From Streptomyces griseus (GTDB lineage: Bacteria > Actinomycetota > Actinomycetes > Streptomycetales > Streptomycetaceae), in NCBI RefSeq assembly GCF_001715295.1, contig NZ_MDKB01000001.1, positions 713,536 to 777,535 on the forward strand: a stretch of DNA of 64,000 bases. The letters are read 5' to 3'. How positions within the stretch are numbered: position 1 is the first letter of the stretch; the number at the start of each line of letters is the position of its first letter. Shown here in pieces: positions 47,213 through 55,642 of the stretch. The notes beneath the pieces are model-generated. The model did no database searches, was not told where the DNA came from, and saw only the letters and a program-made list of their open reading frames with translations. The translations under genes and the position numbers were made by a program.

Positions 47213-49468
47213 TCACGCGGCCTTGAAGCCCCGCAGCCGCAGGGAGTTGCCGACCACGAAGACCGAGGAGAAGGCCATGGCCGCTCCGGCGATCATCGGG
47301 CTGAGCAGCCCGGCGGCGGCGAGCGGCAGGGCCGCGACGTTGTAGGCGAAGGCCCAGAACAGGTTGGACCTGATGGTGCCGAGCGTCCTGCGGGAGAGAC
47401 GGATGGCGTCGGCGGCGGCGTTGAGGTCGCCGCGTACGAGGGTGAGGTCGCCGGCCTCGATGGCGGCGTCGGTCCCGGTGCCCATGGCCAGACCGAGGTC
47501 GGCCTGTGCCAGGGCGGCCGCGTCGTTGACGCCGTCGCCGACCATGGCCACCGAACGCCCGTCGGACTGGAGGCGCTTGACGACGTCGACCTTGTCCTCG
47601 GGCATGACCTCGGCGATCACCTCGTCGATGCCGACCTCCGCGGCGACCGCCTCGGAGACAGTCCGGTTGTCACCGGTCAGCAGGATCGGGGTGAGACCGA
47701 GGGCACGCAGCCGCCGGATCGCCTCGGCACTGGTGTCCTTGACGGCGTCGGCGACCTCCAGAACCGCGCGGGCCTCGCCGTCCCATGCGACGGCGATGGC
47801 GGTGCGTCCGGCACTCTCGGCGTCCTGCTTGGCCAGGGCGAGCTCCGCGGGCAGTTCCATCGCCCACTCCGCGAGCAGCTTCTCGCGGCCCACCAGCACC
47901 GCGTGGCCCTCGACGACGCCCTGCACGCCCAGTCCCGGTACGTTCGCGAAGTCCTCCGGGACCGGCAGGGCGCCGGTCTCCTCGGTGGCGCCGGTGGCGA
48001 CGGCCTGGGCGATCGGGTGCTCGGAGGCGTTCTCCAGGGCACCCGCGAGGCGCAGGACATCGGTCCTGGCGGTCCCCTCGGCGGTGTGGACGGCGAGCAG
48101 GGTCATCTTCCCCGTGGTGACGGTGCCGGTCTTGTCCAGGACGATCGTGTCGACCCTGCGGGTGGTCTCCAGGACCTCGGGGCCCTTGATGAGGATGCCG
48201 AGCTGGGCGCCGCGTCCGGTGCCCACCATGAGCGCGGTGGGGGTGGCGAGGCCCAGGGCGCAGGGGCAGGCGATGATCAGTACGGCGACGGCGGCGGTGA
48301 ACGCGGCGGTCAGGCCGGAGCCGTTGCCGAGCCAGAAGCCCAGGGTGCCCAGCGCGAGCGCGATCACGACGGGGACGAAGACGGCGGAGATCCTGTCCGC
48401 CAGGCGCTGCGCCGCGGCCTTGCCGTTCTGCGCGTCCTCGACCAGCCGGGCCATCCGGGCCAGCTGGGTGTCCGAGCCGACGCGGGTGGCCCGGACGACG
48501 AGACGGCCGCCGACGTTCAGCGTCGCACCGGTCACGGCGTCACCGGCGCCGACCTCCACCGGCATGGACTCACCGGTGAGCATGGAGGCGTCCACCGCCG
48601 AGGTGCCCTCGGTCACCGTGCCGTCGGTGGCGATCTTCTCGCCCGGCCGTACCAGGAAGCGGTCCCCGACCCGCAGGTCGGCGGTCGGGACGGTCTCCTG
48701 ACGCCCCTCGCGGAGAACGGTGACCTCCTTGGCTCCCAGCTCCAGCAGAGCCCTGAGCGCGGCGCCGGCCTTGCGCTTCGAGCGGGCCTCGAAGTACCGG
48801 CCGGCGAGGATGAACGCGGTCACGCCGGCGGCCGCTTCGAGGTAGATGTTCCCCGCGCCGTCACCGCGGGCGATCGTGAACTCGAAGGGGTGCGTCATGC
48901 CCGGGGTGCCGGCGGTACCGAAGAACAGGGCCCACAGCGACCAGAGGAAGGCCGCCGAGGTGCCGACCGAGATCAGGGTGTCCATGGTGGCCGCGCCGTG
49001 CCGGGCGTTGGTGAAGGCGGCCCGGTGGAAGGGCCAGGCGGCGTACGTGACGACCGGCGCGGCCAGGGTCAGGGAGAGCCACTGCCAGTACTCGATCTGC
49101 AGCGCCGGAATCATGGCCATCGCGATCACCGGGACGGCGAGGACGGTGGCGGTGACCAGCCGCTGCCGCAGGGGTGCGAGCTCGTCGGTCTCCCGTCCCT
49201 CCCCCTCGGTGGACCCGGCCCCGGCGGGGGGCGCAGGTTCGTGGGCGGTGTAACCCGTCGCCTCGACCGTGGCGATGAGGTCGGACACCTCGACGTCACC
49301 GCTGAAGCTGACCTTGGCCTTCTCGGTCGCGTAGTTGACGGACGCCTCGACGCCTTCCATGCGGTTGAGCTTCTTCTCGATACGGGCCGCGCACGAGGCG
49401 CAGGTCATCCCGCCGATGGCGAGCTCGACCGCAGCGGTGCCGGCTGCTGTCGTGGTGGGCGCACCCAT
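47213..49468 (-). CDS. copA: copper-translocating P-type ATPase
   Basis: A 751-residue P1B ATPase exporting Cu(I). An N-terminal heavy-metal domain has GMTCASC (about 20-26). Eight membrane helices include the metal-path CPC in IACPCALG (about 403). The phosphorylation motif is DKTGTVTTG (about 445-453), with the nucleotide-binding HP in SEHPIAQA (about 487), GDGVND (about 650) and TGES (about 300). The ATG has a GAGGAGC site. A CsoR-type operator lies 25 bp upstream, so copper induction is expected. No copZ or csoR gene is adjacent. Confidence 0.96.
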   Translation of the reverse strand: MGAPTTTAAGTAAVELAIGGMTCASCAARIEKKLNRMEGVEASVNYATEKAKVSFSGDVEVSDLIATVEATGYTAHEPAPPAGAGSTEGEGRETDELAPLRQRLVTATVLAVPVIAMAMIPALQIEYWQWLSLTLAAPVVTYAAWPFHRAAFTNARHGAATMDTLISVGTSAAFLWSLWALFFGTAGTPGMTHPFEFTIARGDGAGNIYLEAAAGVTAFILAGRYFEARSKRKAGAALRALLELGAKEVTVLREGRQETVPTADLRVGDRFLVRPGEKIATDGTVTEGTSAVDASMLTGESMPVEVGAGDAVTGATLNVGGRLVVRATRVGSDTQLARMARLVEDAQNGKAAAQRLADRISAVFVPVVIALALGTLGFWLGNGSGLTAAFTAAVAVLIIACPCALGLATPTALMVGTGRGAQLGILIKGPEVLETTRRVDTIVLDKTGTVTTGKMTLLAVHTAEGTARTDVLRLAGALENASEHPIAQAVATGATEETGALPVPEDFANVPGLGVQGVVEGHAVLVGREKLLAEWAMELPAELALAKQDAESAGRTAIAVAWDGEARAVLEVADAVKDTSAEAIRRLRALGLTPILLTGDNRTVSEAVAAEVGIDEVIAEVMPEDKVDVVKRLQSDGRSVAMVGDGVNDAAALAQADLGLAMGTGTDAAIEAGDLTLVRGDLNAAADAIRLSRRTLGTIRSNLFWAFAYNVAALPLAAAGLLSPMIAGAAMAFSSVFVVGNSLRLRGFKAA

Positions 49469-49492
49469 GACGTAGCTCCTCAGGTGGGCGGC

Positions 49493-49508
49493 ATACCCCT
49501 AGGGGGTA
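49493..49508. promoter_or_regulatory. CsoR-type copper operator
   Basis: ATACCCCTAGGGGGTA matches the near-palindromic TACCCCYNNGGGGTA sites of Cu(I)-sensing CsoR repressors. A further half-site TATACCCCCTG lies about 25 bp upstream. It precedes the copA start on the minus strand. Confidence 0.8.
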
Positions 49509-49661
49509 CCTCTGGCTCCATGTATACCCCCTGCCCGTACGGTGTGCAAGCCGGCGGCCGGGGCGTCCCCGGCTGCCCGGCCTGCGGACCGGAGCGCGCT
49601 CGTCCCGTCCCCCGTACCGCGAAGGGCGCCCGCCCCCGCGGGTACGGGGGACGGGCGCCTC

Positions 49662-49835
49662 GGGCGTGTTTCGAAAGTAGCGTCGTCTGCCCGGAGGGCA
49701 GGCCCGGCGGCGTCCGGTGCGTGCGATCGCAAGGCGGAGGGTCGCCTCGATACCGGTGTATCGGGGCGATCCCGACAACGCGGCGAGTGTGCGTGCCAGA
49801 CGCCGCCGGGCAGACGGGACTTTCGAAACGCGCCC
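49662..49835. mobile_element. 174-bp MITE-like element, copy D
   Basis: Terminal inverted repeats of 17 bases with one mismatch (GGGCGTGTTTCGAAAGT at 49662-49678; ACTTTCGAAACGCGCCC at 49819-49835), extended by inner inverted GTCTGCCC/GGGCAGAC and GGCGGCGTC/GACGCCGCC. The interior carries the same core as copies at 2150 and 16221 (GATACCGGTGTATCG, GACAACGCGGCGAG). Too small for a transposase. An IS5-family element abuts its right end. Confidence 0.7.
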
Positions 49836-49837
49836 TA

Positions 49838-50706
49838 AAGGTTGTTGCAGAAGGGTGGGAGTGGGCAGGCCGGGATGGCGTTTGACCTGCTGGTTCAGCC
49901 TGTCATGGCGAGGTTGTGCATGGTGGCGACGGCTTGGACGGCGTGGTGGAGTCCGTCTCCTTTCTGGCGGCAGTCGCGGAGGATTTTCCAGTTCTTCATG
50001 CGGGCGAAGGTGTGCTCGACGCGGGCGCGGACGCGTCGGTGTTCGGCGTTGTCCTCCTCCTGGCCGCGCAGGAGTGGGCGTCCGGCTCTTCTGCGGTGCG
50101 GGACGATCAGGCCAGTTCCCAGGTAGGCGCCGTCTGCGATGACCGTTGTCCCGGCCGCGATGGCGGGCAGGCCCGACTTCCGCCAGGCATGCGCGTCAGC
50201 CTTGTTCCCGGGGACGGGACGGGCTGAGGCGATCACCAGGCGGCTGTCCGCATCGATGATGACCTGCACGTTCGCCGAGAACCGATAGTTACGGGAGGAC
50301 GCGGCGACCCTGCGGTCGCGGACCGGGACCAGGGTTCCGTCCACGATCCACAACCGTTCGACATCCGCTACCGGCCGCGGCGCCGGCTCCAGCGCGAGAA
50401 GCGGCCGCAGGCGATGAATGACCCGGCAAACGGTGGCCGGGGAGATCCCGAAGAGCGGGGCGAGCTGGCGCATCGTGAGGTTGGTCCGGTAGTAGACAGC
50501 CACCAGGAGGACCCGGTCCGCCAGCGGCAGGCACCACGGGCGCCCACCGCCGGGACCGTTTCCTCCCCGCTCCCGTACTACCTTCACCAATTTCTCGAAC
50601 CGGCCCATCCGCAAGCCAGTGAACGTCTCCACCCACAACGGCTCAGCCCGCAACACCCCACCCATAGAAGAGGAATGCCCTATCCCAGGCGTTCTGCAAC
50701 AACCTT
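49838..50706 (-). mobile_element. IS5-family insertion sequence, 869 bp
   Basis: Terminal inverted repeats AAGGTTGTTGCAGAA (49838-49852) and its exact complement (50692-50706) bound one transposase gene. TA dinucleotides flank both ends (49836-49837 and 50707-50708), a likely target duplication, although bases beyond also match as CCC/GGG. It is intact and landed at the right edge of the MITE, between copA and the lipoate ligase gene. Confidence 0.88.
49895..50665 (-). CDS. IS5-family DDE transposase
   Basis: A 256-residue single-frame transposase. The N-terminal helix-turn-helix is RQLAPLFGISPATVCRVIHRL (about 65-85, split here as RQLAPLFGIS and PATVCRVIHRL). The DDE triad is visible: Asp in WIVDGTLVP (about 109), Asp in VIADGAYLG (about 193) and Glu in RVEHTFARMKNWK (about 226). 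Full length with no frameshift, so the element may still be active. It reads away from the lipoate ligase promoter. Confidence 0.92.
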   Translation of the reverse strand: MGGVLRAEPLWVETFTGLRMGRFEKLVKVVRERGGNGPGGGRPWCLPLADRVLLVAVYYRTNLTMRQLAPLFGISPATVCRVIHRLRPLLALEPAPRPVADVERLWIVDGTLVPVRDRRVAASSRNYRFSANVQVIIDADSRLVIASARPVPGNKADAHAWRKSGLPAIAAGTTVIADGAYLGTGLIVPHRRRAGRPLLRGQEEDNAEHRRVRARVEHTFARMKNWKILRDCRQKGDGLHHAVQAVATMHNLAMTG

Positions 50707-50732
50707 TAGGGGCCGGGGGTGCCAGGGTGCTC

Positions 50733-51797
50733 TCACGGCACGCGCGCCGTCCACTCCGTGCTGCTGTACTTCGTGGTGGCCAGCTCCCGCGCCCGTGCCA
50801 GTTCCTCGGCGCCGATGCTTCCCGGGGTGAGCCCGTAGCGGTCGCGGAAGGACTCCACCATGCGGTCGATGACCGCCTCGCGCGTCAGGCCTGTCTGACG
50901 CCGCAGGGGGTCGACCCGCTTCTTGGCGGAGGCGGTGCCCTTGTCCGACATCTTCTCCTTGCCGATGCGCAGGACGTCCAGCATCTTGTCGGCGTCGATG
51001 TCGTAGGACATCGTGACGTGGTGCAGGATGGCGCCGGGCCCGCCGTCCGGGCCGATCATCCGCTTCTGGGCGGCGCCCGCGATCTTGCCGACCTCGGTGG
51101 CGATGTCGTTGAGGGGCTGGTACCAGGCCTTGATGCCCATGTCGCCGAGGGCTTCCAGCACCCAGGCGTCGAGATGGGCGTAGGAGTCGGCGAAGGAGAG
51201 ACCGGCCACCAGGGAGGCGGGGACCGACAGCGAGTACGTGATGGTGTTGCCGCTCTCCACGAACATGGCCCCGCCCCCGGAGATCCGGCGCACGACGGTG
51301 ACGCCGTGGCGGGCGGCGCCCTGCGGGTCGACCTCGTTGCGCAGGGACTGGAAACTGCCGATGATCACCGCGGGGGAGGCCCACTCCCAGACCCGCAGGG
51401 TGGGCGGCCTGCGGCCCGCGGCGACCTCCCTGGTGATGACCTCGTCCAGCGCCATGTGGAGCGCGGGGGACTGCGGAGCCTCCCGGATCAGCTGCCAGTC
51501 GTAGTCCCGCCACTCGGTGGCCTGCGAGAGGGCTCGCCGGGTGGCCGTCGCGACGCCCTCGGCGGTCAGCCCGAGCATCACCGTTCCCGGGGGCAGGGCG
51601 GCTTCGATGCGAGCGGCGAGCGCGGAGGTACCCGTGTGGGCGGGAACCCCTTCCAGGGCCGCGTCGATGGCGAGGATGGCCTCGTCGGGTTCCAGGAAGA
51701 AGTCGCCGGCCACCCTCACGTTCCGCAGTGCGCCACCCTGGACCTCCAGATCGACCACCACGAGCTTGCCGCCCGGGATCTTGTACTCACCGTGCAC
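50733..51797 (-). CDS. lplA: lipoate-protein ligase A-like, domain order swapped
   Basis: A 354-residue enzyme predicted to attach lipoate or octanoate to E2/GcvH lipoyl domains. The catalytic domain (about 110-350) has ALHMALDEVITREVAAG, the RRISGGGAMF motif (about 180-189) and a downstream Lys region VGKIAGAAQKR (about 247-257). The first 95 residues (GEYKIPGGKLVVVDLEVQGG, then RVAGDFFLEPDEA) look like the accessory domain that in E. coli LplA is C-terminal. GTG at 51797 has GGAGG five bases upstream; the adjacent GTG is also possible. The IS sits 27 bp past its stop. Confidence 0.85.
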   Translation of the reverse strand: MHGEYKIPGGKLVVVDLEVQGGALRNVRVAGDFFLEPDEAILAIDAALEGVPAHTGTSALAARIEAALPPGTVMLGLTAEGVATATRRALSQATEWRDYDWQLIREAPQSPALHMALDEVITREVAAGRRPPTLRVWEWASPAVIIGSFQSLRNEVDPQGAARHGVTVVRRISGGGAMFVESGNTITYSLSVPASLVAGLSFADSYAHLDAWVLEALGDMGIKAWYQPLNDIATEVGKIAGAAQKRMIGPDGGPGAILHHVTMSYDIDADKMLDVLRIGKEKMSDKGTASAKKRVDPLRRQTGLTREAVIDRMVESFRDRYGLTPGSIGAEELARARELATTKYSSTEWTARVP

Positions 51798-52334
51798 CAC
51801 AGCCTCCGATGTGCCGACGTTTCCGCGCGAACGGGCCGAAGCGGCCCTGAGCAGGCACAACGCTGCGGACGCGCCCTTTAATCCAGCGCCGCCGCCACCG
51901 TCACCTCCGGCGTCACCGCCGACGCCCGTGCCGGGCCGTCGACCGGGAAGGCCGGCCTGTCCGGCCCGGGAGGGCTCGCCGCCCGGACAGGGCCCGCTCT
52001 ACGCGAGCGCTCGGTGTTTTTCCGCACGCTTCAGGAAGCTGACCGGCGTACTCCTCCTGGACCCGAACACGTCCGGATCCTGCTCCACCCGGCTGACCGG
52101 CGTCTTCCAGGAGCAGGACGGCGGCTACCGCTCCGACCGCGGCACCGAGCCGCACATCGAACCCGTCCGCGCCGCGCAGACGCGCCCGGCGGCACCGAGG
52201 AGCAGGGTGCCTCGTGACGGAACCGGTCGGCCGATCGGCTGCGGATGACCGGAGCGCGGTCCGGCACCATCATGGGAGGTGCGGCCTCCGGCCCCCGCCC
52301 CTGCGGCGGACCCGATCGAGAGGACGGGCACCCC
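51798..52334. other. 537-bp region without a supported gene
   Basis: It lies between divergent lplA and the DUF2945 gene. A frame around 52030-52240 (KLTGVLLLDPNTSG, then GVFQEQDGGYRSDRG) has a more protein-like composition than its surroundings but no start with a ribosome site and no similarity I know. It may be a gene relic. Confidence 0.45.
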
Positions 52335-52562
52335 ATGGCCAAGGACAAGAAGCTGCGCAAGGGCGACGACGTCACCTGGAAGAGTCACGGGCAGACCGTG
52401 CAGGGAACGGTGCGCAAGAAGATCACCGAGCGTACCGAGGCGGCCGGCCATACCGTCGACGCCTCGAAGGACGAACCGCAGTACGAGGTCGAGAGCGACA
52501 AGTCCGGCGGGCACGCGGTCCACAAGCCGGACTCCTTGCGCAAGAAGGGCGGGAAGCCGTGA
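52335..52562 (+). CDS. DUF2945 (tudor-like, hypervirulence-associated) protein
   Basis: A 75-residue basic protein of the DUF2945 family, a small beta-barrel tudor-like fold. It has LRKGDDVTWKSHGQTVQGTV (about 6-25, read as RKGDDVTWKSHG and QTVQGTV), then YEVESDKSGGHAVHKPDSLRK at the end. Family members are small, often stress-linked and of unknown function; nucleic-acid or peptide binding is possible. The stop overlaps the DUF3140 start (GTGA), so the two are coupled. Confidence 0.85.
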   Translation: MAKDKKLRKGDDVTWKSHGQTVQGTVRKKITERTEAAGHTVDASKDEPQYEVESDKSGGHAVHKPDSLRKKGGKP

Positions 52563-52900
52563 CCGGCGGCGGTGACGGGGACCGCGACGAGAGCGTGCGC
52601 AGCTTCGGCGAAGCCGTCAACATGACGGCGGGCGAGATGGAGAAATGGCTCGGCACACCGGAGTCACGTGACGCCGGGCAGTCCGACGGCTCGGGTGAGA
52701 GCGTGGGGCACGCGTCGGGCCGTCGGATCGTCGCACTGCTGCGGACCAGGAAGGCCGACCTCACCGACGACGACATCGCCCACATGCGCAAGGTCGTCGG
52801 ATACGTGCACCGGCACGGCAAGCAGCGGCCGGAAGGTGACATCACCGACACGCGGTGGCGCCACTCCCTCATGAACTGGGGCCACGATCCGAAGAAGTGA
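52559..52900 (+). CDS. DUF3140 family protein
   Basis: A 113-residue acidic-to-basic protein. Family features are the opening FGEAVNMTAGEMEKWLGTPES (about 15-35, seen as FGEAVNMTAGEMEKWL), HASGRRIVALL, TDDDIAHMRKVVGYVHRH and the end WRHSLMNWGHDPKK. DUF3140 partners with DUF2945 in many actinobacteria. Both are thought of as DNA- or stress-associated, not demonstrated. GTG overlaps the upstream stop. Confidence 0.85.
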   Translation: MTGGGDGDRDESVRSFGEAVNMTAGEMEKWLGTPESRDAGQSDGSGESVGHASGRRIVALLRTRKADLTDDDIAHMRKVVGYVHRHGKQRPEGDITDTRWRHSLMNWGHDPKK

Positions 52901-52926
52901 CAGCGGGCGGCGGCGCCCCGGCCGGC

Positions 52927-53184
52927 TCAGCCGACCGTACCGTCGACGAACTCGTTGAGGGCACGGCCCGGGCGCAGGGTGGGGCGTGCCCCTTCGAGAT
53001 GGAAGTCGCCGAACCCCATGATGGATACCGTCTCGCCGTTCCTGAGCCCTTCGGCGATGGTCCCGGGGCGGTCCACCGTGCCGAACAGTGCGTCCAGGAT
53101 CTGTTCGACGTGCTGGGCCGACACCTGACCGGCGGCCCCGCCGGTCTTGCGGACGGTTGCCTCGATGAGCGCGTTCCTGTCCAT
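52927..53184 (-). CDS. HU-like DNA-binding protein lacking the beta-arm
   Basis: An 85-residue protein with the HU/IHF fold: RNALIEATVRKTGG (about 3-16), the helical HVEQILDALF (about 25-34), GETVSIMGFGDF (about 49-60) and a C-terminal PGRALNEFVDG. In normal HU about 25 residues lie between the GFG strand and the PGKAL helix and form the DNA-gripping arm with the NP motif. Here the link is only about eight residues (HLEGARPTLR), so the arm is absent. GGAAGGAAG precedes the ATG. Convergent with the DUF3140 gene. Confidence 0.8.
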   Translation of the reverse strand: MDRNALIEATVRKTGGAAGQVSAQHVEQILDALFGTVDRPGTIAEGLRNGETVSIMGFGDFHLEGARPTLRPGRALNEFVDGTVG

Positions 53185-53402
53185 GGCGATCTTCTTCCTT
53201 CCCCGATGTCCGATGCGCTGCCCGCCCGCGCCGAACCGCGGCAGGTGAACCCACGCACCCGAAGTCAAGCACCCCGGCGGGGCGGCACGCCGCTGCCGGG
53301 GAGTGTGGCGTGGATGTTCACCGGTTCGCCGGAGAACCGGTGGGCAGCGGTCCCGTGGACGCCGGAACAGGAGCGCACGCGGCCTCGCGTCGCGATCCGG
53401 GT

Positions 53403-53427
53403 GTTTCCGGCCCCGGGCCAGGGGCAG
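53403..53427 (+). promoter_or_regulatory. possible stress-sigma promoter of csbD-like gene
   Basis: GTTT at 53403-53406 and GGGCAG at 53422-53427, 15 bases apart, resemble the SigB-type GTTT-N14-16-GGGTA pattern. It lies 33 bp before the CsbD-like start. The -10 is imperfect. Confidence 0.3.
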
Positions 53428-53459
53428 GCGGATGAGTGAGCCCCTACGAAAGGACCGAC

Positions 53460-53621
53460 ATGAGTGCCGGAGAGAAGGCCAAGGCCAAGACGGAGCAGGT
53501 TGTCGGTAAGGCCGTGCGGAAGGTGGCCCACGCGATGGGCAACGAGACCACAGCGGTCAAGGGAGCCGCCCTGGAGACCCGCGGCAAGGCCCGCGGCGCC
53601 AAGGAGGGTGTGCGGCACTGA
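53460..53621 (+). CDS. CsbD-like small stress protein
   Basis: A 53-residue lysine/alanine-rich helical protein, MSAGEKAKAKTEQVVGKAVR, then KVAHAMGNETTAVKGAALE, ending GKARGAKEGVRH. This is the repeated KAKGxxxEAxGK pattern of the CsbD/general-stress group. No fold beyond helices is expected. It has an AAGGAC site and its own promoter. Function unknown; family members respond to SigB-type stress. Confidence 0.8.
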   Translation: MSAGEKAKAKTEQVVGKAVRKVAHAMGNETTAVKGAALETRGKARGAKEGVRH

Positions 53622-54180
53622 CCGCCCCCCGTCGTGCGCCGGGCGAAGCTCCCGAGGCCGCCCGCCGCGGCGCCGGGCCCGCGCGGGCCGTGTGCGCGTC
53701 GGTTGCGCGCGTGCAGTGCGTCGAAAGGGTCCTGGTGCTGCAGGGCACCGGGACCCTTCGCGATGTCCCAGGCCCGCGCGAGCGGCCTCTTGGAGGCCCG
53801 GAGCCCCGACCCTGGGTGGATGCGAGGTCCTGCCGGTCCACTCCGGCACCGCGGCTGCGGCTCCTCCGTCGGCCGGGTGGTCGGCGCGGCCTGCCGCCCC
53901 GGTCGACCGGCGCAGGGGACCCCGCGAGGCTGTTCCTCGCGGCCGGGCCCGTCGGCTCCCGGTGCGCGGTACGGCAGTGCGGGCTGCGCCGGACCATGGG
54001 CGGGCCCCTGATGAGCGCAGACGATCAAAACCCACTCGAAAGAATGCATAAACGGAGAAAAGAGGGTACACGCAGCTTGCGCACCGCCGGGCAAGAGCAC
54101 CGGACGGGCCTGATCCAGGAGGAGTTGACGAACGTGGGACTGCAGGACGCATCGAGCGTCGACCGACAGGAGCGTCCGAC
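53622..54180. other. 559-bp region, probable regulatory
   Basis: Mostly unassigned. The stretch 54020-54070 is distinctly AT-richer (ATCAAAACCC, GAATGCATAAACGG) and contains GGGTAC (54064-54069), so it probably holds the promoter of the next two genes. A 57-codon frame (54011-54184) overlaps the next start but has no ribosome site. Confidence 0.5.
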
Positions 54181-54771
54181 ATGACGACGACCGTGGTGAT
54201 CATCGTTGCCGTCGTCCTCGTGGCAGCGATCGCATACTTCCTCGTCCGCGCCCGGAGAGGTGGGGGCCAGGGCCTGCACCGCCGCTTCGGGCCCGAGTAC
54301 GACCGTACGGTTGCCCGGCACGGCGGGGACACGAAGGCCGCTGAGCAAGAACTCGCCGAGCGGGTGAGGCTGCACGGGTCGCTGCATGAGCGGCCGCTGA
54401 GCCCCGAAGCCCGCGAGGCATACGCCGGCCGCTGGACGATGGTCCAGGAGATGTTCGTCGACTCGCCGCAGGAGGCCGTGGCCGAGGCCGACGCGCTGCT
54501 GGCACGCCTGGCCCGCGACCGGGGTTTCCCGGACGGCGACTTCGACGAGCAGACGGCCGCGCTCTCCGTGCACCACGCCCGGCAGATCGACGGGTACCGC
54601 AAGGTGCACAGCGCGGTGCGCGACAGGAGCAGCACGGAGGAACTGCGGGAGGCGCTGGTCGAGGCACGGGCGCTGTTCGACGTACTGCTCGGCGACACGC
54701 CCGCCGAGCACGCCCGCCCGGGCCTCGGGAAGACAGGCCGACACGGAACCCACGGAAGGACGGCGGCATGA
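54181..54771 (+). CDS. single-pass membrane protein with shared helical domain
   Basis: A 196-residue unknown. Residues 3-22 form one N-terminal transmembrane helix (VVIIVAVVLVAAIAYFLV), followed by a basic patch and an acidic helical domain. About 85-180 contain WTMVQEMFVDSPQEAVAEAD and ELREALVEARALFDVLLG, which match the C-terminal part of the next protein, so the two share one domain. Predicted to face the cytoplasm or outside depending on topology. The stop overlaps the next start (ATGA). Confidence 0.78.
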   Translation: MTTTVVIIVAVVLVAAIAYFLVRARRGGGQGLHRRFGPEYDRTVARHGGDTKAAEQELAERVRLHGSLHERPLSPEAREAYAGRWTMVQEMFVDSPQEAVAEADALLARLARDRGFPDGDFDEQTAALSVHHARQIDGYRKVHSAVRDRSSTEELREALVEARALFDVLLGDTPAEHARPGLGKTGRHGTHGRTAA

Positions 54772-55424
54772 CGCACGACACCGAACGCATCGCACTACCC
54801 GATGACGGGAGCTCCCCGGCCGGGCCGGGTTCGCGGCACCCACGGCAGCCCAGCACCGGCGACGGCTTCCAGCAGGGCCCGCCGCCGAGGGAAGCCCCCG
54901 TGGTGCAGCAGCAGCACCTGGAGCAGCACCCGGGTACGGGGCCGGACGCGCCGCACGTCACCGAGCCCGTATCCCACATCCCCGAGCCCACCACCGGGCC
55001 CGCACCGCACACCACCACGCCGGGGGCGCTCCACTCCGTAGACCCGGCGCGCAGAGGGACCCCGAGGCCCGGCACGGAAGCCACCGGCCGGGACGCCACG
55101 GCCGCCCCCGGAACGGATGCGTCAGGCGCCCGGCCGGAGGGTGCGCACAGCGGCCCCGCCCTGCTGCCTCCCGAGGGGAGGGAGGCATTGTCCCTGCGCA
55201 TGCACCAGGCCGTCACCGACTTCGTCGAGGATCCGCGCCGTGCGGTCGAGGAGGCCGACAGCGCCTTCGACAGGATCGTGGCGGATCTGACGGAGGCGCT
55301 CGAAGAGCGCAGGCGCGAACTGCGCGCGGGCTGGCACGGGCAGGGCACCGAGGCCCGGACCGAGGAGCTGCGGCTGGCTCTGCGGCGCTACCGGGATGCC
55401 GGCGACCAGCTCCTGCGCATCTGA
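54768..55424 (+). CDS. proline-rich protein with shared helical domain
   Basis: A 218-residue soluble unknown. The first 130 residues are Pro/Gly/His/Thr-rich and disordered. The last 85 (LRMHQAVTDFVEDPRRAVEE, then ADSAFDRIVADL and TEELRLALRRYRDAGDQLL) match the domain of the previous protein: (F)V-(D/E)-x-P-x-x-A-V-x-E-A-D and E-E-L-R-x-A-L. Coupled to the upstream gene by an ATGA overlap, so the two likely act together, one membrane-bound and one soluble. Confidence 0.78.
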   Translation: MTHDTERIALPDDGSSPAGPGSRHPRQPSTGDGFQQGPPPREAPVVQQQHLEQHPGTGPDAPHVTEPVSHIPEPTTGPAPHTTTPGALHSVDPARRGTPRPGTEATGRDATAAPGTDASGARPEGAHSGPALLPPEGREALSLRMHQAVTDFVEDPRRAVEEADSAFDRIVADLTEALEERRRELRAGWHGQGTEARTEELRLALRRYRDAGDQLLRI

Positions 55425-55545
55425 GCAGCGTTCTCTTTCCGGGCACGGGGTCTCCTCCTGGTCGAAGAATGCCCTGGATCGGATGAGTTGACGGCCGTCG
55501 CCGGGGCGCTGCAGGCGGTCGACAGCCTGCTCGACTGTCAGGTGA

Positions 55546-55593
55546 ACGACCTCGCAGGGGGAGACTCGTCAGAGTCTCCCCCTGCGAGGTCGT
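55546..55593. terminator. 22-bp perfect hairpin terminator
   Basis: Arms of 22 bases (55546-55567 and 55572-55593) are exact complements around GTCA. It lies between the proline-rich protein and the next gene, and ends the stress-gene transcript. Confidence 0.75.
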
Positions 55594-55642
55594 GAGCCGT
55601 GATCGGACCGCTCGACAGGTGCAACGGGCAAGGTGATGCACG

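Noticed and set aside
47192..49885. 897-codon open frame on the plus strand
   Set aside because: Antisense shadow of copA, whose motifs are all on the minus strand.
54011..54184. 57-codon frame overlapping the start of the membrane protein at 54181 by ATGA
   Set aside because: No ribosome site, and the region looks like a promoter (AT-rich with GGGTAC). Possible but unsupported.
53690..54184. 164-codon frame after the CsbD-like gene
   Set aside because: Arg/Pro-rich first part without domain character, no ribosome site.
55460..55593. Open frame ending in the hairpin after the proline-rich gene (ELTAVAGALQAVDSLLD)
   Set aside because: No start codon with a ribosome site and it runs through the terminator stem; too short to support a gene.
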